The notes beneath the pieces were generated by a model. It was not told the origin of the DNA, searched no databases, and saw only the letters and a list, made by a program, of their open reading frames with translations. 64,000 nt of DNA from Terrabacter sp. Root181 (lineage in GTDB: Bacteria > Actinomycetota > Actinomycetes > Actinomycetales > Dermatophilaceae). Position 1 is the stretch's first letter. Each line of letters starts with the position of its first letter. The stretch is taken from the NCBI RefSeq assembly GCF_001428505.1, contig NZ_LMHU01000001.1:459055-523054 (forward strand). Reading direction: 5' to 3'. Positions 25,099-33,614 of this stretch are shown here, piece after piece. The translations under genes and the position numbers were made by a program.

Positions 25099-26565
25099 AT
25101 GGACCTGCACGTCTCCCTCACCGGCTCGGGCGACCTCACCGCCCAGATCTACGCCCAGCTGCGCGCCGCCGTCCTCGACGGTCGCCTCGCCGGGGGCGAC
25201 CGCGTGCCCGCCTCCCGCGACCTCGCGGAGAGCCTCAGCGTCTCGCGCGGCACGGTCACCGCGGCCTACGACCGGCTCCTCGCCGAGGAGCTGCTCGAGA
25301 CCCGCCGCGGCGCCGGGACCTTCGTCGCGAGGGGGTGCGTGCCTCCCGGCGGCGTGGCCCGGCGTCGCGCCCGAGCCGGGGCCGTCGTGCCGACGGCCCT
25401 GTGGGCGACCACTGCGGAGGCCGCGCCGGGCCCGGGCGGTGCGGTCCACGACTTCTCGGTCGGGGTGCCCGACGACTCGCTCTTCCCCCTCGCGACCTGG
25501 CGCCGGCTCGTCAGCGGCACGCTGCGCCGGGGCCGCCTGGCCGCCGGCACCTACGACGACCCGGGCGCGAACCGCGGAGGGAGCCGTCTCGAGGCCGAGA
25601 TCGCGAGGTATGCCGGGGTGTCCCGGTCGGTCGTGGCCTCCGGCGCCGACGTGGTGACCACGGCCGGCGCGCAGCAGGCTCTCGACCTCGTCGCGCGGGT
25701 GCTCGTCGAGCCCGGTGGCACCGTCGCCGTCGAGGACCCCGGCTACACCGCCGCGGCACGGCTCTTCGCGACCCACCGGGCTGTCGTCCGCGGGGTGCCC
25801 GTCGACGGCGAGGGGATCGTCGTCGACGCCCTGCCCGACGCGGCCCGTCTCGTCTACGTCACCCCGTCGCACCAGCACCCGACCGGGGTGGCGATGTCCC
25901 GCGCGCGCCGGGTCGCGCTGCTGGAGTGGGCGGTCCGGCACGGGGCGGTCATCGTGGAGGACGACTACGACAGCGAGTTCCGGTTCGCCGACCGGCCGCT
26001 CGAGCCGCTCCAGAGCCTCGACCGCGACGGGCGCGTGGTCTACGTCGGGTCGTTCTCCAAGTCGCTGCTGCCGGGCCTCCGGGTCGGCTATGCCATCGCC
26101 CCCGCCACGCTCACACCGGCCCTGCGCGAGGCCAAGCGGGTCACCGTCTGGGACGGCGATGCCGTGACGCAGGGCGCCCTCGCCGACTTCCTCTCCGAGG
26201 GGCACCACGCGGCCCACGTCAGGCGCGCGACGAAGGTCTACCGTGCCCGTCGCGAGGCGCTGCTCGACGGCCTCACGCGCCCCGACGGCCTCGCCGACTG
26301 GCTCGAGGTCGTCCCCTCCGCGGCCGGGCTGCACCTGTGCACCCTGCTGCGTGACCCGGCCCTCGACGACGTCGCGATCGCCGAGCAGGCGCTGGCCGCA
26401 GGCGTGTTCGTCGAGCCCCTGTCGGTGCGACACCTGGAGCAGCCAGCCCGCCACGGGCTCGCCTTCGGCGTCGGCGGCATACCCCTGACGGGCATCGGCC
26501 CGGCACTCACCGCGCTGCGGGGTGTCCTCAGCTCGAGCCGGCCGGGACGCCGCGTCGACGGATGA
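25099..26565 (+). CDS. MocR family PLP-dependent transcriptional regulator
   Basis: A 488-residue fusion of an N-terminal GntR winged helix (residues 1-75, 'ASRDLAESLSVSRGTVTAAY') to a class I aminotransferase-like domain. The PLP lysine is Lys321 in 'GSFSKSLLPGLRVGY', and 'VIVEDDYDSEFRF' holds the pyridine-binding Asp. MocR regulators use PLP and an amino compound as effectors. Divergent orientation to the APC permease suggests that transport gene as the target. The 3' end overlaps the convergent MFS gene by 38 bases. Confidence 0.9.
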   Translation: MDLHVSLTGSGDLTAQIYAQLRAAVLDGRLAGGDRVPASRDLAESLSVSRGTVTAAYDRLLAEELLETRRGAGTFVARGCVPPGGVARRRARAGAVVPTALWATTAEAAPGPGGAVHDFSVGVPDDSLFPLATWRRLVSGTLRRGRLAAGTYDDPGANRGGSRLEAEIARYAGVSRSVVASGADVVTTAGAQQALDLVARVLVEPGGTVAVEDPGYTAAARLFATHRAVVRGVPVDGEGIVVDALPDAARLVYVTPSHQHPTGVAMSRARRVALLEWAVRHGAVIVEDDYDSEFRFADRPLEPLQSLDRDGRVVYVGSFSKSLLPGLRVGYAIAPATLTPALREAKRVTVWDGDAVTQGALADFLSEGHHAAHVRRATKVYRARREALLDGLTRPDGLADWLEVVPSAAGLHLCTLLRDPALDDVAIAEQALAAGVFVEPLSVRHLEQPARHGLAFGVGGIPLTGIGPALTALRGVLSSSRPGRRVDG

Positions 26566-27718
26566 TGGCGAACTGCGTGGCGAGCGGGATGATCCCGAGG
26601 ATCAGCACCATCGGCACGGCAAAGCCGAGGCGCAGGTTGTCCGACCCGACCGCACCGGTCAGCACCGCGCCGAGCAGTGCACCGACGTAGTTGAACTGGT
26701 TGAAGCGCGCCACGACCTGGTCGGTCTTGTCGATGCGCTCGCCGGCGGAGTCGGCGTCGCCGCCGGCGATGGCACCCGCCGCCGAGAAGCTGAGCGGCGC
26801 GATGGTCGCGACGGCGCCGCCGAGGATGGTGAAGCCGACGACGGCCACGACCCACGTCGGCGCGAAGACGATGACCGCGAGCGACAGGGCGGCGACGACG
26901 CCGCTGATGCGGAGCAGCCAGACGGCGCCGTGGCGGTCGACGAGGCGGTCGCCGACGGTGCGGGCGAGGAAGGTCGCGACGAGGTAGGGGAGCGTGGCGA
27001 GCGCGGTGAGCCCCGTCGGGGCGTCGAGCGTGCCGTCGAGGTAGACCGGTCCCCACGTCGTGGCCGCCGTGTCGACCATGTAGAAGAGCACCATCGCCAC
27101 GCCGAGCAGGGCGATGCGCCGCCACGGGACGTCGACCTTCGCGTCGGTCTCGGCGAGGCGGTCGCGACGGACGTAGGGCGCAGCGAGTGCCGCGACGGGG
27201 AAGACGAGCAGCGGCAGCAGGGCCGGCCCGAGGTCGACCCCCGACGTCGCCAGCGTGACGAGCGTGCCGAGGATGCCGCCGGCGGTCCAGAAGGCGTGGA
27301 AGGACGGGAGGATCGGTCGCCGGTAGAGGTGCTCGACGGTGACGGCCTGCATGTTGGACGACGCGTCGACGAGCCCGAGCGCGAGCCCGTAGGCCGCGAG
27401 CCCCCCGACGAAGACCCCGAAGGCCGGCGCGACGAGCAGCACCGCGAAGCCGATCGTCGCGGTGACGAGCCCCATGCGGACGACCATGGCGCTCGACGAG
27501 CGCGCCGCGACGACCTCGGCGATGACCGAGCCGACCCCCGCGAGCAGCACGACCATGAGGAGCAGGCCGCTGACGGCGAGCTCGTCGAGCGACCACTTCT
27601 CCTGCACCTGCGGCAGGCGGGTCGTCAGCGAGATGAAGAGCAGGCCCTGGACGAAGAAGGCGGTGCCGGCCGCGAGGCGTGCCCGCAGCAGTGAGGAGGA
27701 CTCGGCCCGAAGTGTCAC
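26528..27718 (-). CDS. MFS transporter
   Basis: A 396-residue major-facilitator protein with twelve predicted membrane segments, starting at GTG. The first helix 'GTAFFVQGLLFISLTTRLPQ' and 'GLALGLVDASSNMQAVTVEH' resemble the FucP/DHA-like sugar or drug transporters with a conserved Asn-rich fourth helix. No neighbouring enzyme reveals the substrate. It converges with the mocR gene. Confidence 0.87.
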   Translation of the reverse strand: MTLRAESSSLLRARLAAGTAFFVQGLLFISLTTRLPQVQEKWSLDELAVSGLLLMVVLLAGVGSVIAEVVAARSSSAMVVRMGLVTATIGFAVLLVAPAFGVFVGGLAAYGLALGLVDASSNMQAVTVEHLYRRPILPSFHAFWTAGGILGTLVTLATSGVDLGPALLPLLVFPVAALAAPYVRRDRLAETDAKVDVPWRRIALLGVAMVLFYMVDTAATTWGPVYLDGTLDAPTGLTALATLPYLVATFLARTVGDRLVDRHGAVWLLRISGVVAALSLAVIVFAPTWVVAVVGFTILGGAVATIAPLSFSAAGAIAGGDADSAGERIDKTDQVVARFNQFNYVGALLGAVLTGAVGSDNLRLGFAVPMVLILGIIPLATQFAIIRRRGVPAGSS

Positions 27719-27778
27719 GGTGGGTCACACTGTCGGTCGCCGGACCCGCCGTCAAGACTCATGCCGTGGTTCCGTGGG

Positions 27779-28411
27779 TCAGCAGCAGGCGTCGCCGCGC
27801 CAGTTCGAGCGTCCCTCGCGGACCGCGACGGCGGCGATGACGAGCGCCGCCACGGGGTCGAGCCACCACCAGCCCAGGAGGGCGTTGGCGAGCAGCCCGA
27901 CGAGCAGGACGGCCGAGAGGTAGGTGCAGAGCAGCGTCTGGGTGCCGTCGGCGACCACCGCCCCCGACCCGAGCTCCCGGCCGGTGCGCCGCTGCCAGTG
28001 CGAGAGCAGTGGCATGACGGCGAGCGAGAGCGCGGCGAGCGCGATGCCGACGACCGAGGTGTCGGACTGCTCGCGGGTCACGACGGCGCGCACGGACTCG
28101 ACGGTGACGTAGGCGGCCAGCGCGAAGAAGGAGACCGCGATGAGGCGGCGGGCCAGGTGCTCGCGCTCCTCCGGGACGGGGTGGCCGAACTGCCAGAGGA
28201 TGACGAGCCCGCTCATCACCTCGACCGTCGAGTCGAGGCCGAAGCCGACGAGGGCGGTGGAGTCGGCGATGCGGCCGGAGCCGATGGCGACGACGGCCTC
28301 GACCACGTTGTAGGCGACCGACGCGCCGGCCAGCAGGCGGGCGCGGCGCACCAGGGCGGCCCGCCGGGACGGAGGCAGGAGCGTGAAGAGGGGGCGGGAG
28401 GGCGTGCTCAC
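27779..28411 (-). CDS. Cation transporter, CDF-like membrane protein
   Basis: A 210-residue protein with about six hydrophobic segments. 'NVVEAVVAIGSGRIADSTAL' and 'GFGLDSTVEVMSGL' match helix two of cation diffusion facilitators, including the Asp of the metal site, and 'WWWLDPVAALVIAAVAVREG' matches the last helix. It has no cytoplasmic metal-binding tail and ends in 'GDACC', a Cys pair. GTG start overlaps the stop of the next CDF gene (GTGA). Together with that gene and an ArsR repressor it forms a three-gene metal-resistance operon. Confidence 0.85.
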   Translation of the reverse strand: MSTPSRPLFTLLPPSRRAALVRRARLLAGASVAYNVVEAVVAIGSGRIADSTALVGFGLDSTVEVMSGLVILWQFGHPVPEEREHLARRLIAVSFFALAAYVTVESVRAVVTREQSDTSVVGIALAALSLAVMPLLSHWQRRTGRELGSGAVVADGTQTLLCTYLSAVLLVGLLANALLGWWWLDPVAALVIAAVAVREGRSNWRGDACC

Positions 28412-29331
28412 CAGTCGGCTCCTCGGCACTCGGAGCGGTCGGTCGTCTCGACCTGGAGCGTCGCGTGGGCGACGTGGAAGCGCTCGCGCAGCATCCGGCT
28501 GGCGGCGTCGAGCACCTCGGGCCCGGCGTCGGCACGGGACGTCACGAGGTGCGCCGTCGCGACGTCCATGCCGGACGTCAGGGTCCACACGTGCAGGTCG
28601 TGGACCTCGGTGACACCCGGCACGTCGCCGAGGGCGGTCAGCAGGTCGGTGGGCTCGAGTCCGGTCGGCGCGTGCTGGCCGAGGACGGCCACGACCTCGC
28701 GCCCGAGCCCGACGGCGCGGACGGCGACGAAGACCGCGATGGCGAGCGCGACGGCGGTGTCCCACCAGGCGCTGCCGGTCGCCCGCACGAGCACGGCGGC
28801 CGCGATGACCCCGACCGAGCCCACGGTGTCGGCGACGACCTCGAGGTAGGCGCCCCGGACGTTGAGGCTCTCGCCCGCACCGCCGCGGAGCATGAGGAGG
28901 GCCACGATGTTGACGACGAGGCCGGTGGCGCCGACGACGAGCATGGTGCCGGACGCGATCTCGGGGCTCGACCCGATGCGCCCGATCGCCTCGACGGTGA
29001 TGTAGACCGAGACGCCGAGCATGAGCAGCACGGCGAGCCCGGAGGCGAAGACCTCGGCGCGGTAGGAGCCGAAGGTGCGGCGGCCGGTCGTGTCGGCGCG
29101 TGTCGCGATCCGGGTGGCCACGAGCGCGGCGCCGAGCGTCACGACGTCGGCGGCCATGTGCCCCGCGTCGGAGAGCAGAGCCAGCGAGCCGGACGCGAGG
29201 CCGGCCACGAGCTCGACGACGAAGAAGGCGGCGACGAGACCGAAGGCGACCGCGAGCCGCCAGCGGTGGCGGCCGCCGGCGTGGACCGCGGCGGCCCCGT
29301 GGTCGTGTCCATGCGAGTGGCCGCCGCTCAT
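28408..29331 (-). CDS. Cation diffusion facilitator (CzcD-like Zn/Cd exporter)
   Basis: A 307-residue CDF transporter. The N-terminus is His-rich ('GGHSHGHDHG'), 'LLSDAGHMAADVV' is the HxxxD metal site of helix two, and 'LEVVADTVGSVGVI' the second site in helix five. The C-terminal 'TEVHDLHVWTLTSGMDVATA' is the cytoplasmic ferredoxin-like metal-sensing domain. It exports Zn2+, Cd2+ or Co2+ against protons. The ATG overlaps the ArsR stop (ATGA), so expression is coupled to the repressor. Confidence 0.92.
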   Translation of the reverse strand: MSGGHSHGHDHGAAAVHAGGRHRWRLAVAFGLVAAFFVVELVAGLASGSLALLSDAGHMAADVVTLGAALVATRIATRADTTGRRTFGSYRAEVFASGLAVLLMLGVSVYITVEAIGRIGSSPEIASGTMLVVGATGLVVNIVALLMLRGGAGESLNVRGAYLEVVADTVGSVGVIAAAVLVRATGSAWWDTAVALAIAVFVAVRAVGLGREVVAVLGQHAPTGLEPTDLLTALGDVPGVTEVHDLHVWTLTSGMDVATAHLVTSRADAGPEVLDAASRMLRERFHVAHATLQVETTDRSECRGADW

Positions 29332-29708
29332 GGGGCCCCGCCGTCGTGGAGGGCGTGCTCGCGCGTCACGTCGAGGAGCAGCCGGACGTGGGCGTCGGAG
29401 AGGCGGTAGTAGATGTTGCGTCCGTCGCGCCGACCGGTGACGACGCCCGACGCGCGGAGCAGTCGGAGGGCCTGGGAGACGGTGGTCTCGGCGGTGGTGG
29501 TCGCCGCTGCGAGGTCGCACACGCAGAGCTCGCCGGCCTCGAGGAGGGCATAGAGCAGTCGGGCGCGGGTCGGGTCGCCGAGCAGCTTGAAGACGCTCGT
29601 GACGCGTGCGAGCTCGTCGACGCCGGGCGCGTTCGCGGTGGCGAGGGCGACCTTGTCGGGGTGCACGCACGGGGCGGCGCACCCGTCGAGTCCGGTGACG
29701 GTGCTCAT
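29328..29708 (-). CDS. ArsR/SmtB family metal-sensing repressor
   Basis: A 126-residue winged-helix repressor. 'ELCVCDLAAATTTAETTVSQ' carries the CxC metal site of the recognition-helix region, an N-terminal Cys pair is in 'DGCAAPCVH', and the C-terminal helix has Asp-His/His ligands in 'SDAHVRLLLDVTREHALH'. Both alpha3-type (soft metal) and alpha5-type (zinc) sites therefore look possible. The ATG at 29708 is five bases after GAGAGGG; a GTG one codon upstream is less well spaced. Metal binding should release the operator at 29720-29741 and induce the two exporters. Confidence 0.9.
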   Translation of the reverse strand: MSTVTGLDGCAAPCVHPDKVALATANAPGVDELARVTSVFKLLGDPTRARLLYALLEAGELCVCDLAAATTTAETTVSQALRLLRASGVVTGRRDGRNIYYRLSDAHVRLLLDVTREHALHDGGAP

Positions 29709-29719
29709 CACGACCCTCT

Positions 29720-29741
29720 CATCTGAATGGATGATCAGATG
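29720..29741. promoter_or_regulatory. Candidate ArsR/SmtB operator
   Basis: CATCTGA-N8-TCAGATG, perfect seven-base arms, begins 12 bases upstream of the repressor's ATG. The TGA-N8-TCA spacing is similar to SmtB/CadC-type operators. It would control the arsR-CDF-CDF operon. Confidence 0.6.
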
Positions 29742-29794
29742 TCACTGTCGTGGCGGACAGGCCCACCTGTCAACCGGACGGCAGACTGTCCGAC

Positions 29795-30775
29795 ATGCTG
29801 AGACTGACGGTCACGATCCCGAGCGAGCTGACCGAGCGGGTCACCCAGGTGCTCGCCGACTCCACGGCCGTGAGCACCCTGTCGGTGCTGCGAGGCGCGG
29901 CCGTGCGTCCCGTCGGCGACGTCGTGCACGCCGACGTCGCCCGCGAGGGGGCCAACGTCCTCGTCGACCGGCTGCGCGAGCTCGGCGTCCACGAGGGCGG
30001 GACGCTCCAGATCGAGCCGGTCACGACGTGGGTCTCGCGGGCCGGCTTCGAGGCGGACGAGGAGACGCCCGGCAGCAGTGCCGACGCCGTCGTCTGGGCC
30101 CAGGTCGCGCAGCGGTCCTACGACGACAGCGAGCTGAACTGGACCTTCCTGTCGTTCATGTCGCTCGCGACCCTCATCGCGGGCATCGCGATCGTGCTCG
30201 ACTCCCAGATCCTCGTCATCGGCGCCATGGTGCTCGGGCCCGAGTTCGGCGCCATCGCGGCCCTCGGCGTCGCGCTCGTGCGCCGCCGCACCCTGCTGCT
30301 CGGGGTCGCGGCCCGCGCCCTCGTCGTCGGCTTCGTCGTGGCCATCCTCGTCACGTGCGTGGCGGGACTGGTCGGCCGGGCCCTGGGCTGGGTCACACTC
30401 CACGACATCACCGGCGCGCGTCCGGCGACCGGCTTCATCTACTCGCCCGACAAGTGGTCGTTCATCGTCGCCGTCCTCGCAGCCGCGGCGGGCGTCCTGT
30501 CGCTGACGTCGGCCAAGCTCGGCGGCCTCAGCGGAGTCTTCATCTCCGTCACAACGATCCCGGCCGCGGGCAACGTCGGGCTCGGGCTCGCCTTCGGCGC
30601 CTGGTCAGAGGTGCGTGGCAGCGGCCTGCAGCTCGTCGTCAACATGATCGGGATGGCCCTGGCCGGCTGGCTCACGCTGGCCTTCCAGGACGCAGTCTGG
30701 TCGCGGGTGCCGGCGCCGCGGTCCCACTCGCGGCTCAGCCGCCGGATCCACGCCGAGCCGCCGCCACCCCGCTAG
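29795..30775 (+). CDS. DUF389 domain membrane protein
   Basis: A 326-residue protein. Residues 1-90 are a soluble alpha/beta domain ('MLRLTVTIPSELTERVTQVL'). The remainder has about six hydrophobic segments with the DUF389 pattern 'LATLIAGIAIVLDSQILVIG' and 'AMVLGPEFGAIAALGVAL' (the family's 'AMVVGPE' loop). The ATG at 29795 is used because the soluble domain begins there; a GTG at 29750 is in frame but adds unconserved residues. Function of the family is unknown; transport is assumed. Confidence 0.85.
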   Translation: MLRLTVTIPSELTERVTQVLADSTAVSTLSVLRGAAVRPVGDVVHADVAREGANVLVDRLRELGVHEGGTLQIEPVTTWVSRAGFEADEETPGSSADAVVWAQVAQRSYDDSELNWTFLSFMSLATLIAGIAIVLDSQILVIGAMVLGPEFGAIAALGVALVRRRTLLLGVAARALVVGFVVAILVTCVAGLVGRALGWVTLHDITGARPATGFIYSPDKWSFIVAVLAAAAGVLSLTSAKLGGLSGVFISVTTIPAAGNVGLGLAFGAWSEVRGSGLQLVVNMIGMALAGWLTLAFQDAVWSRVPAPRSHSRLSRRIHAEPPPPR

Positions 30776-30778
30776 CGT
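30773..30778 (+). promoter_or_regulatory. Candidate leaderless -10 element
   Basis: TAGCGT, overlapping the DUF389 stop codon, lies seven bases before the first GTGATG at 30786. No ribosome-binding site is visible. The transcript would start inside the first copy of an 11-base duplication. Confidence 0.4.
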
Positions 30779-30785
30779 CGACCTC

Positions 30786-30807
30786 GTGATGACGCCGTGA
30801 TGACGCC
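30786..30807 (+). repeat. 11-base tandem duplication covering the translation start
   Basis: GTGATGACGCC occurs twice in a row (30786-30796 and 30797-30807). The first ATG opens only ATG-ACG-CCG-TGA, whose stop overlaps the true ATG at 30800 (TGATG). Confidence 0.85.
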
Positions 30808-31798
30808 ACCCGCGGACTTCTCCACCGAGCTGCTCACCGCGGCCCTGCGCGAGATGTGGGGTCTCGAGGTGAGGGACATCGCTTACGCGCCAATGGGTTT
30901 CGGCAGCCACCACTGGCGGGTGGACGCGGGTGGCGACGGCCGCTGGTTCGTGACCCTCGACGACTACGTCGGGGCCGGGACAGACGTCGAGCGCGGCCCG
31001 GCGCTCAGTGCGGCGTTCCGCTCGGCCCGGGCGCTCGCCGACTCCGGGCTCGACGTCGTCGTCGCGCCGGTGCCGGCCCGGGACGGCTCGGTGCCGTTCG
31101 AGCTGAGGCGGCACCAGTGGGTGTCGGTGACCCCGTGGCTCGAGGCCCCGCGCCTGCCGTCGCCGGACGACCAGACCGCGGCCGACCGGCGCGCGGTGAC
31201 CGAGGCCCTGGCGGGGCTGCACGCGGCCACACGCCACGTCGTCGGGATTGCCGGCACCGACGACCTGCGGCTGCCCGAGCGCGACCTCCTCGACCGCGCG
31301 CTCGCGGACGGGATCCCGCCCGGTGCGGGGCCCTACGGCGAGCGGGCGCGGGATGCCCTGGCCGAGCGGGCTGACGCGGTGCGCCGAGCCCTCGTGGTCT
31401 GGGACGCGACGGCGGACCGGGCGCGCGCCGAGCGTGACTCCTGGGTCATCACCCACGGCGAACCGCACTGGCGCAACGTCCTCGCCGATGGTGACGGCCT
31501 CCACCTCGTCGACTGGGACACCGCGCTGCTCGCACCACCGGCTCGGGACCTGTGGCACGTCGCGGGCGCCGAGGGCGAGGCCGTGGACGACGTCCTCGCC
31601 GCCTACGCGACTCTGACCGGACGGTCCGTGACGACCCACGACCTGCTCGTCCAGGCATCGCGATGGGACCTCACGGAGGTCGCGCTCTACGCCGCCCGGT
31701 TCAGCCGACCCCACGCCGACGACGCCGACGGCGAGATCGCGTGGGCTGGTTTCACGGAGTCGTTGTCGACGGTCGGGGCGCGGGAGTCGGCAGCGTGA
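30800..31798 (+). CDS. Aminoglycoside phosphotransferase (APH) fold kinase
   Basis: A 332-residue protein of the APH/ChoK kinase fold. The catalytic loop is 'WVITHGEPHWRNVL' near residues 215-228 with Glu in place of the more usual catalytic Asp, as in several APH subfamilies, and the Mg-binding loop 'LHLVDWDTALLAPPARDLW' follows. The N-lobe has 'GFGSHHWRVDAGG'. The substrate is unknown; it need not be an antibiotic. It has a duplicated start region and overlaps the convergent lipoprotein gene by 47 bases. Confidence 0.82.
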   Translation: MTPPADFSTELLTAALREMWGLEVRDIAYAPMGFGSHHWRVDAGGDGRWFVTLDDYVGAGTDVERGPALSAAFRSARALADSGLDVVVAPVPARDGSVPFELRRHQWVSVTPWLEAPRLPSPDDQTAADRRAVTEALAGLHAATRHVVGIAGTDDLRLPERDLLDRALADGIPPGAGPYGERARDALAERADAVRRALVVWDATADRARAERDSWVITHGEPHWRNVLADGDGLHLVDWDTALLAPPARDLWHVAGAEGEAVDDVLAAYATLTGRSVTTHDLLVQASRWDLTEVALYAARFSRPHADDADGEIAWAGFTESLSTVGARESAA

Positions 31799-32390
31799 AC
31801 GTCGTCGTCAGAGCACCGTTGACGAGGGACAGCAGGATCCCGGTCTCCTGACGGATGACGGCGTAGCGGCTCTGTGCGACGGGCGAGTTCGCCGTGGCCT
31901 CGGCGGAGGCGGCCCGCGCGAAGAGGCCGAGCGACCCCAGGCGTCCGTAGTAGCTCGGGGCGTCGAGCCCCGGCGGCGGGCCGTTCGCCCCGAGCCGTCC
32001 GAGGTGCTGGGCCATGAGGTCGAGCTGGAGCGCGGCGGCGTTGCCGGACAGCGTCATCCGGTCGAGCAGCCGCACATCGACGACGAGGTTCGAGTAGTCG
32101 GCCAGCGCAGCGGGCCGGTTGAAGACGGTGCTCGTCGTCAGGCTCGGGCGGGGGAGTGCCGTGACCGTGACCGTCGGCGTGGCGACCACCGTCGCCGTCC
32201 TCACGACCGTCGTCGTCGCCGTGACGGTGCGCGTGTCGATCTCGGTGACCGTCACGGTCTCGGTCGGCACCGGGGTGCCCGTGGAGCCGGCCACCTGGCT
32301 CAGGTCGATGTCGGGCTTGTCGGACGTGCACCCACCGAGCGCGAGGGCAGCCGCCAGCGCCAGCGCTGCGGCGACCTCGGCTCGGCGCAC
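31752..32390 (-). CDS. Predicted lipoprotein, hypothetical
   Basis: A 212-residue protein with a lipoprotein signal: hydrophobic 'ALALAAALALGGC', with the lipobox Cys at residue 21. A Thr/Val-rich spacer ('TETVTVTEIDTRTVTATTTV') of about 60 residues separates the anchor from a helical domain in residues 90-200. GGAG six bases before a GTG supports the start. It should be an outward-facing, membrane-anchored protein. I do not recognise the domain. Confidence 0.78.
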   Translation of the reverse strand: MRRAEVAAALALAAALALGGCTSDKPDIDLSQVAGSTGTPVPTETVTVTEIDTRTVTATTTVVRTATVVATPTVTVTALPRPSLTTSTVFNRPAALADYSNLVVDVRLLDRMTLSGNAAALQLDLMAQHLGRLGANGPPPGLDAPSYYGRLGSLGLFARAASAEATANSPVAQSRYAVIRQETGILLSLVNGALTTTFTLPTPAPRPSTTTP

Positions 32391-32475
32391 GATCGACTCC
32401 GGTGCTCGACGTGAATGGTGGGTCGATTGTCATCGTTTCACCGTCCCCGTGGGAGCGAATGCGCGAATCGTGCGG

Positions 32476-33264
32476 TCAGATGCGAGCCGCCGCGAGCTGG
32501 GGACGGGTGAGGAAGAGCGCACCGTCGAGCCGCGCCCCCCGCAGGTCGGCGTCGCGCAGGTCGGCGCCGAGCAGGTCCGCCCAGCGCAGGTCGGCGTCGC
32601 GCAGGTCAGCCGCGATGAGCAGCGCCCCCCGGAGGTCCGCCGTGCGCAGGTCCCGGCCGTGCAGGTCGGCGGCGACGAGGTCGGCCCCGGCGCGCAGGCG
32701 CCGTGGGGGCGTGCGTATGCCGTCACGCCTCCTCCGCCGGTCGCGCGCGGTCTCGCTGGCACCCCGGAGCAGGCCCCCGACCCGGGACCGCACGGCGGCG
32801 AGGTCGACCGCGAGCAGGTCGTCGGGTGAGCCCGCCGTCGCCAGCCGGACCTCCTCGGCGGCGGCCATGAGGCCGGCGCGCGTGGGCTCGTCCGGGTCGA
32901 GCGCGAGGGCCTCCCCGAGGTGGGCGAGCATCTCGTGGAGCTGTCGCATGACGGGCAGGACGGCATACATCATCGGGGCTGTCGCGGGGGCCTCGCGCCA
33001 CGAGACGCCGCCGAAGGTCACCTGCGAGACCTGCTGCCCCGCACCGAAGCAGTCGAACGTCACGCAACCGCGCCAGCCGCCCTCGAGGAGCCGGTCGTGG
33101 ATGCCGCAGCGGTGGTCGGCGAGGAGGTTGCGACAGGGCTCTCCACCGACCTTGTCGACGGGGAAGTCCGCCGACCGGGCGAAGGGGAGGGCGACGCAGC
33201 AGAGGCCGAAGCACCGCGAGCAGTCGGCCTCGAGGGCGGGCGTCGCGTCGGGCGCTGGGGTCAC
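32476..33264 (-). CDS. Pentapeptide-repeat protein with N-terminal Cys-rich domain
   Basis: A 262-residue protein. The N-terminal 75 residues hold nine or so Cys ('DCSRCFGLCCVALPF', 'CRNLLADHRCGIHD', 'GCVTFDCFGAGQ'), resembling zinc/iron-chelating YkgJ-like motifs. A helical middle follows. The last 60 residues are pentapeptide repeats of the A(D/N)Lxx type ('DLRTADLRGALLIAADLRDA'), predicted to form a right-handed beta-helix. The GTG at 33264 overlaps the stop of the preceding gene (GTGA). Biological role unknown. Confidence 0.82.
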   Translation of the reverse strand: MTPAPDATPALEADCSRCFGLCCVALPFARSADFPVDKVGGEPCRNLLADHRCGIHDRLLEGGWRGCVTFDCFGAGQQVSQVTFGGVSWREAPATAPMMYAVLPVMRQLHEMLAHLGEALALDPDEPTRAGLMAAAEEVRLATAGSPDDLLAVDLAAVRSRVGGLLRGASETARDRRRRRDGIRTPPRRLRAGADLVAADLHGRDLRTADLRGALLIAADLRDADLRWADLLGADLRDADLRGARLDGALFLTRPQLAAARI

Positions 33265-33578
33265 GGCAGCACCAGGGTTTCGGGATGGATCGTCACGAGG
33301 GACTCGGGGAAGGAGGCGTGACCCTGGAGCTGGAGCCAGGTCGTGCGTGCCTCCTCGATCTCGCCGACGCGCTCGCCGTCGGGCCCGATCCGCCAGCGCT
33401 GCAGGGTCGCCCCGTCCGCGTCGGGTGCGACGAACCGGTTGACCCGCTGCCAGGACGGCCCGCCGGCGGGCTCGACGAGGAGCGTGATGGTGCGCTCGTC
33501 GGGGCACCCGGCGCGGATCTCGTGAGCCGTGAACGGGGTCGGTGCGGTGCCCGGTCCGAGCACGTGGGGATCGCTCAT
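33261..33578 (-). CDS. Hypothetical protein cotranscribed with the pentapeptide-repeat gene
   Basis: A 105-residue protein that I do not recognise. It is mostly beta-strand in character ('RTITLLVEPAGGPSWQRVNR', 'ATTWLQLQGHASF' region) with no membrane segment. The ATG is six bases after a good GATACT -10 element, suggesting a leaderless mRNA, and its stop overlaps the start of the pentapeptide gene. The pair forms a two-gene operon. Confidence 0.7.
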   Translation of the reverse strand: MSDPHVLGPGTAPTPFTAHEIRAGCPDERTITLLVEPAGGPSWQRVNRFVAPDADGATLQRWRIGPDGERVGEIEEARTTWLQLQGHASFPESLVTIHPETLVLP

Positions 33579-33584
33579 CCCGTC

Positions 33585-33614
33585 AGTATCACGGGCCGTC
33601 GGGGACACCGTCAC
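33585..33614 (-). promoter_or_regulatory. Candidate leaderless promoter of the 33578-32476 operon
   Basis: On the minus strand GTGACG (complement of 33609-33614), 18 bases, GATACT (complement of 33585-33590), then six bases to the ATG at 33578. It lies at the 3' end of the upstream dehydrogenase gene. Confidence 0.5.
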
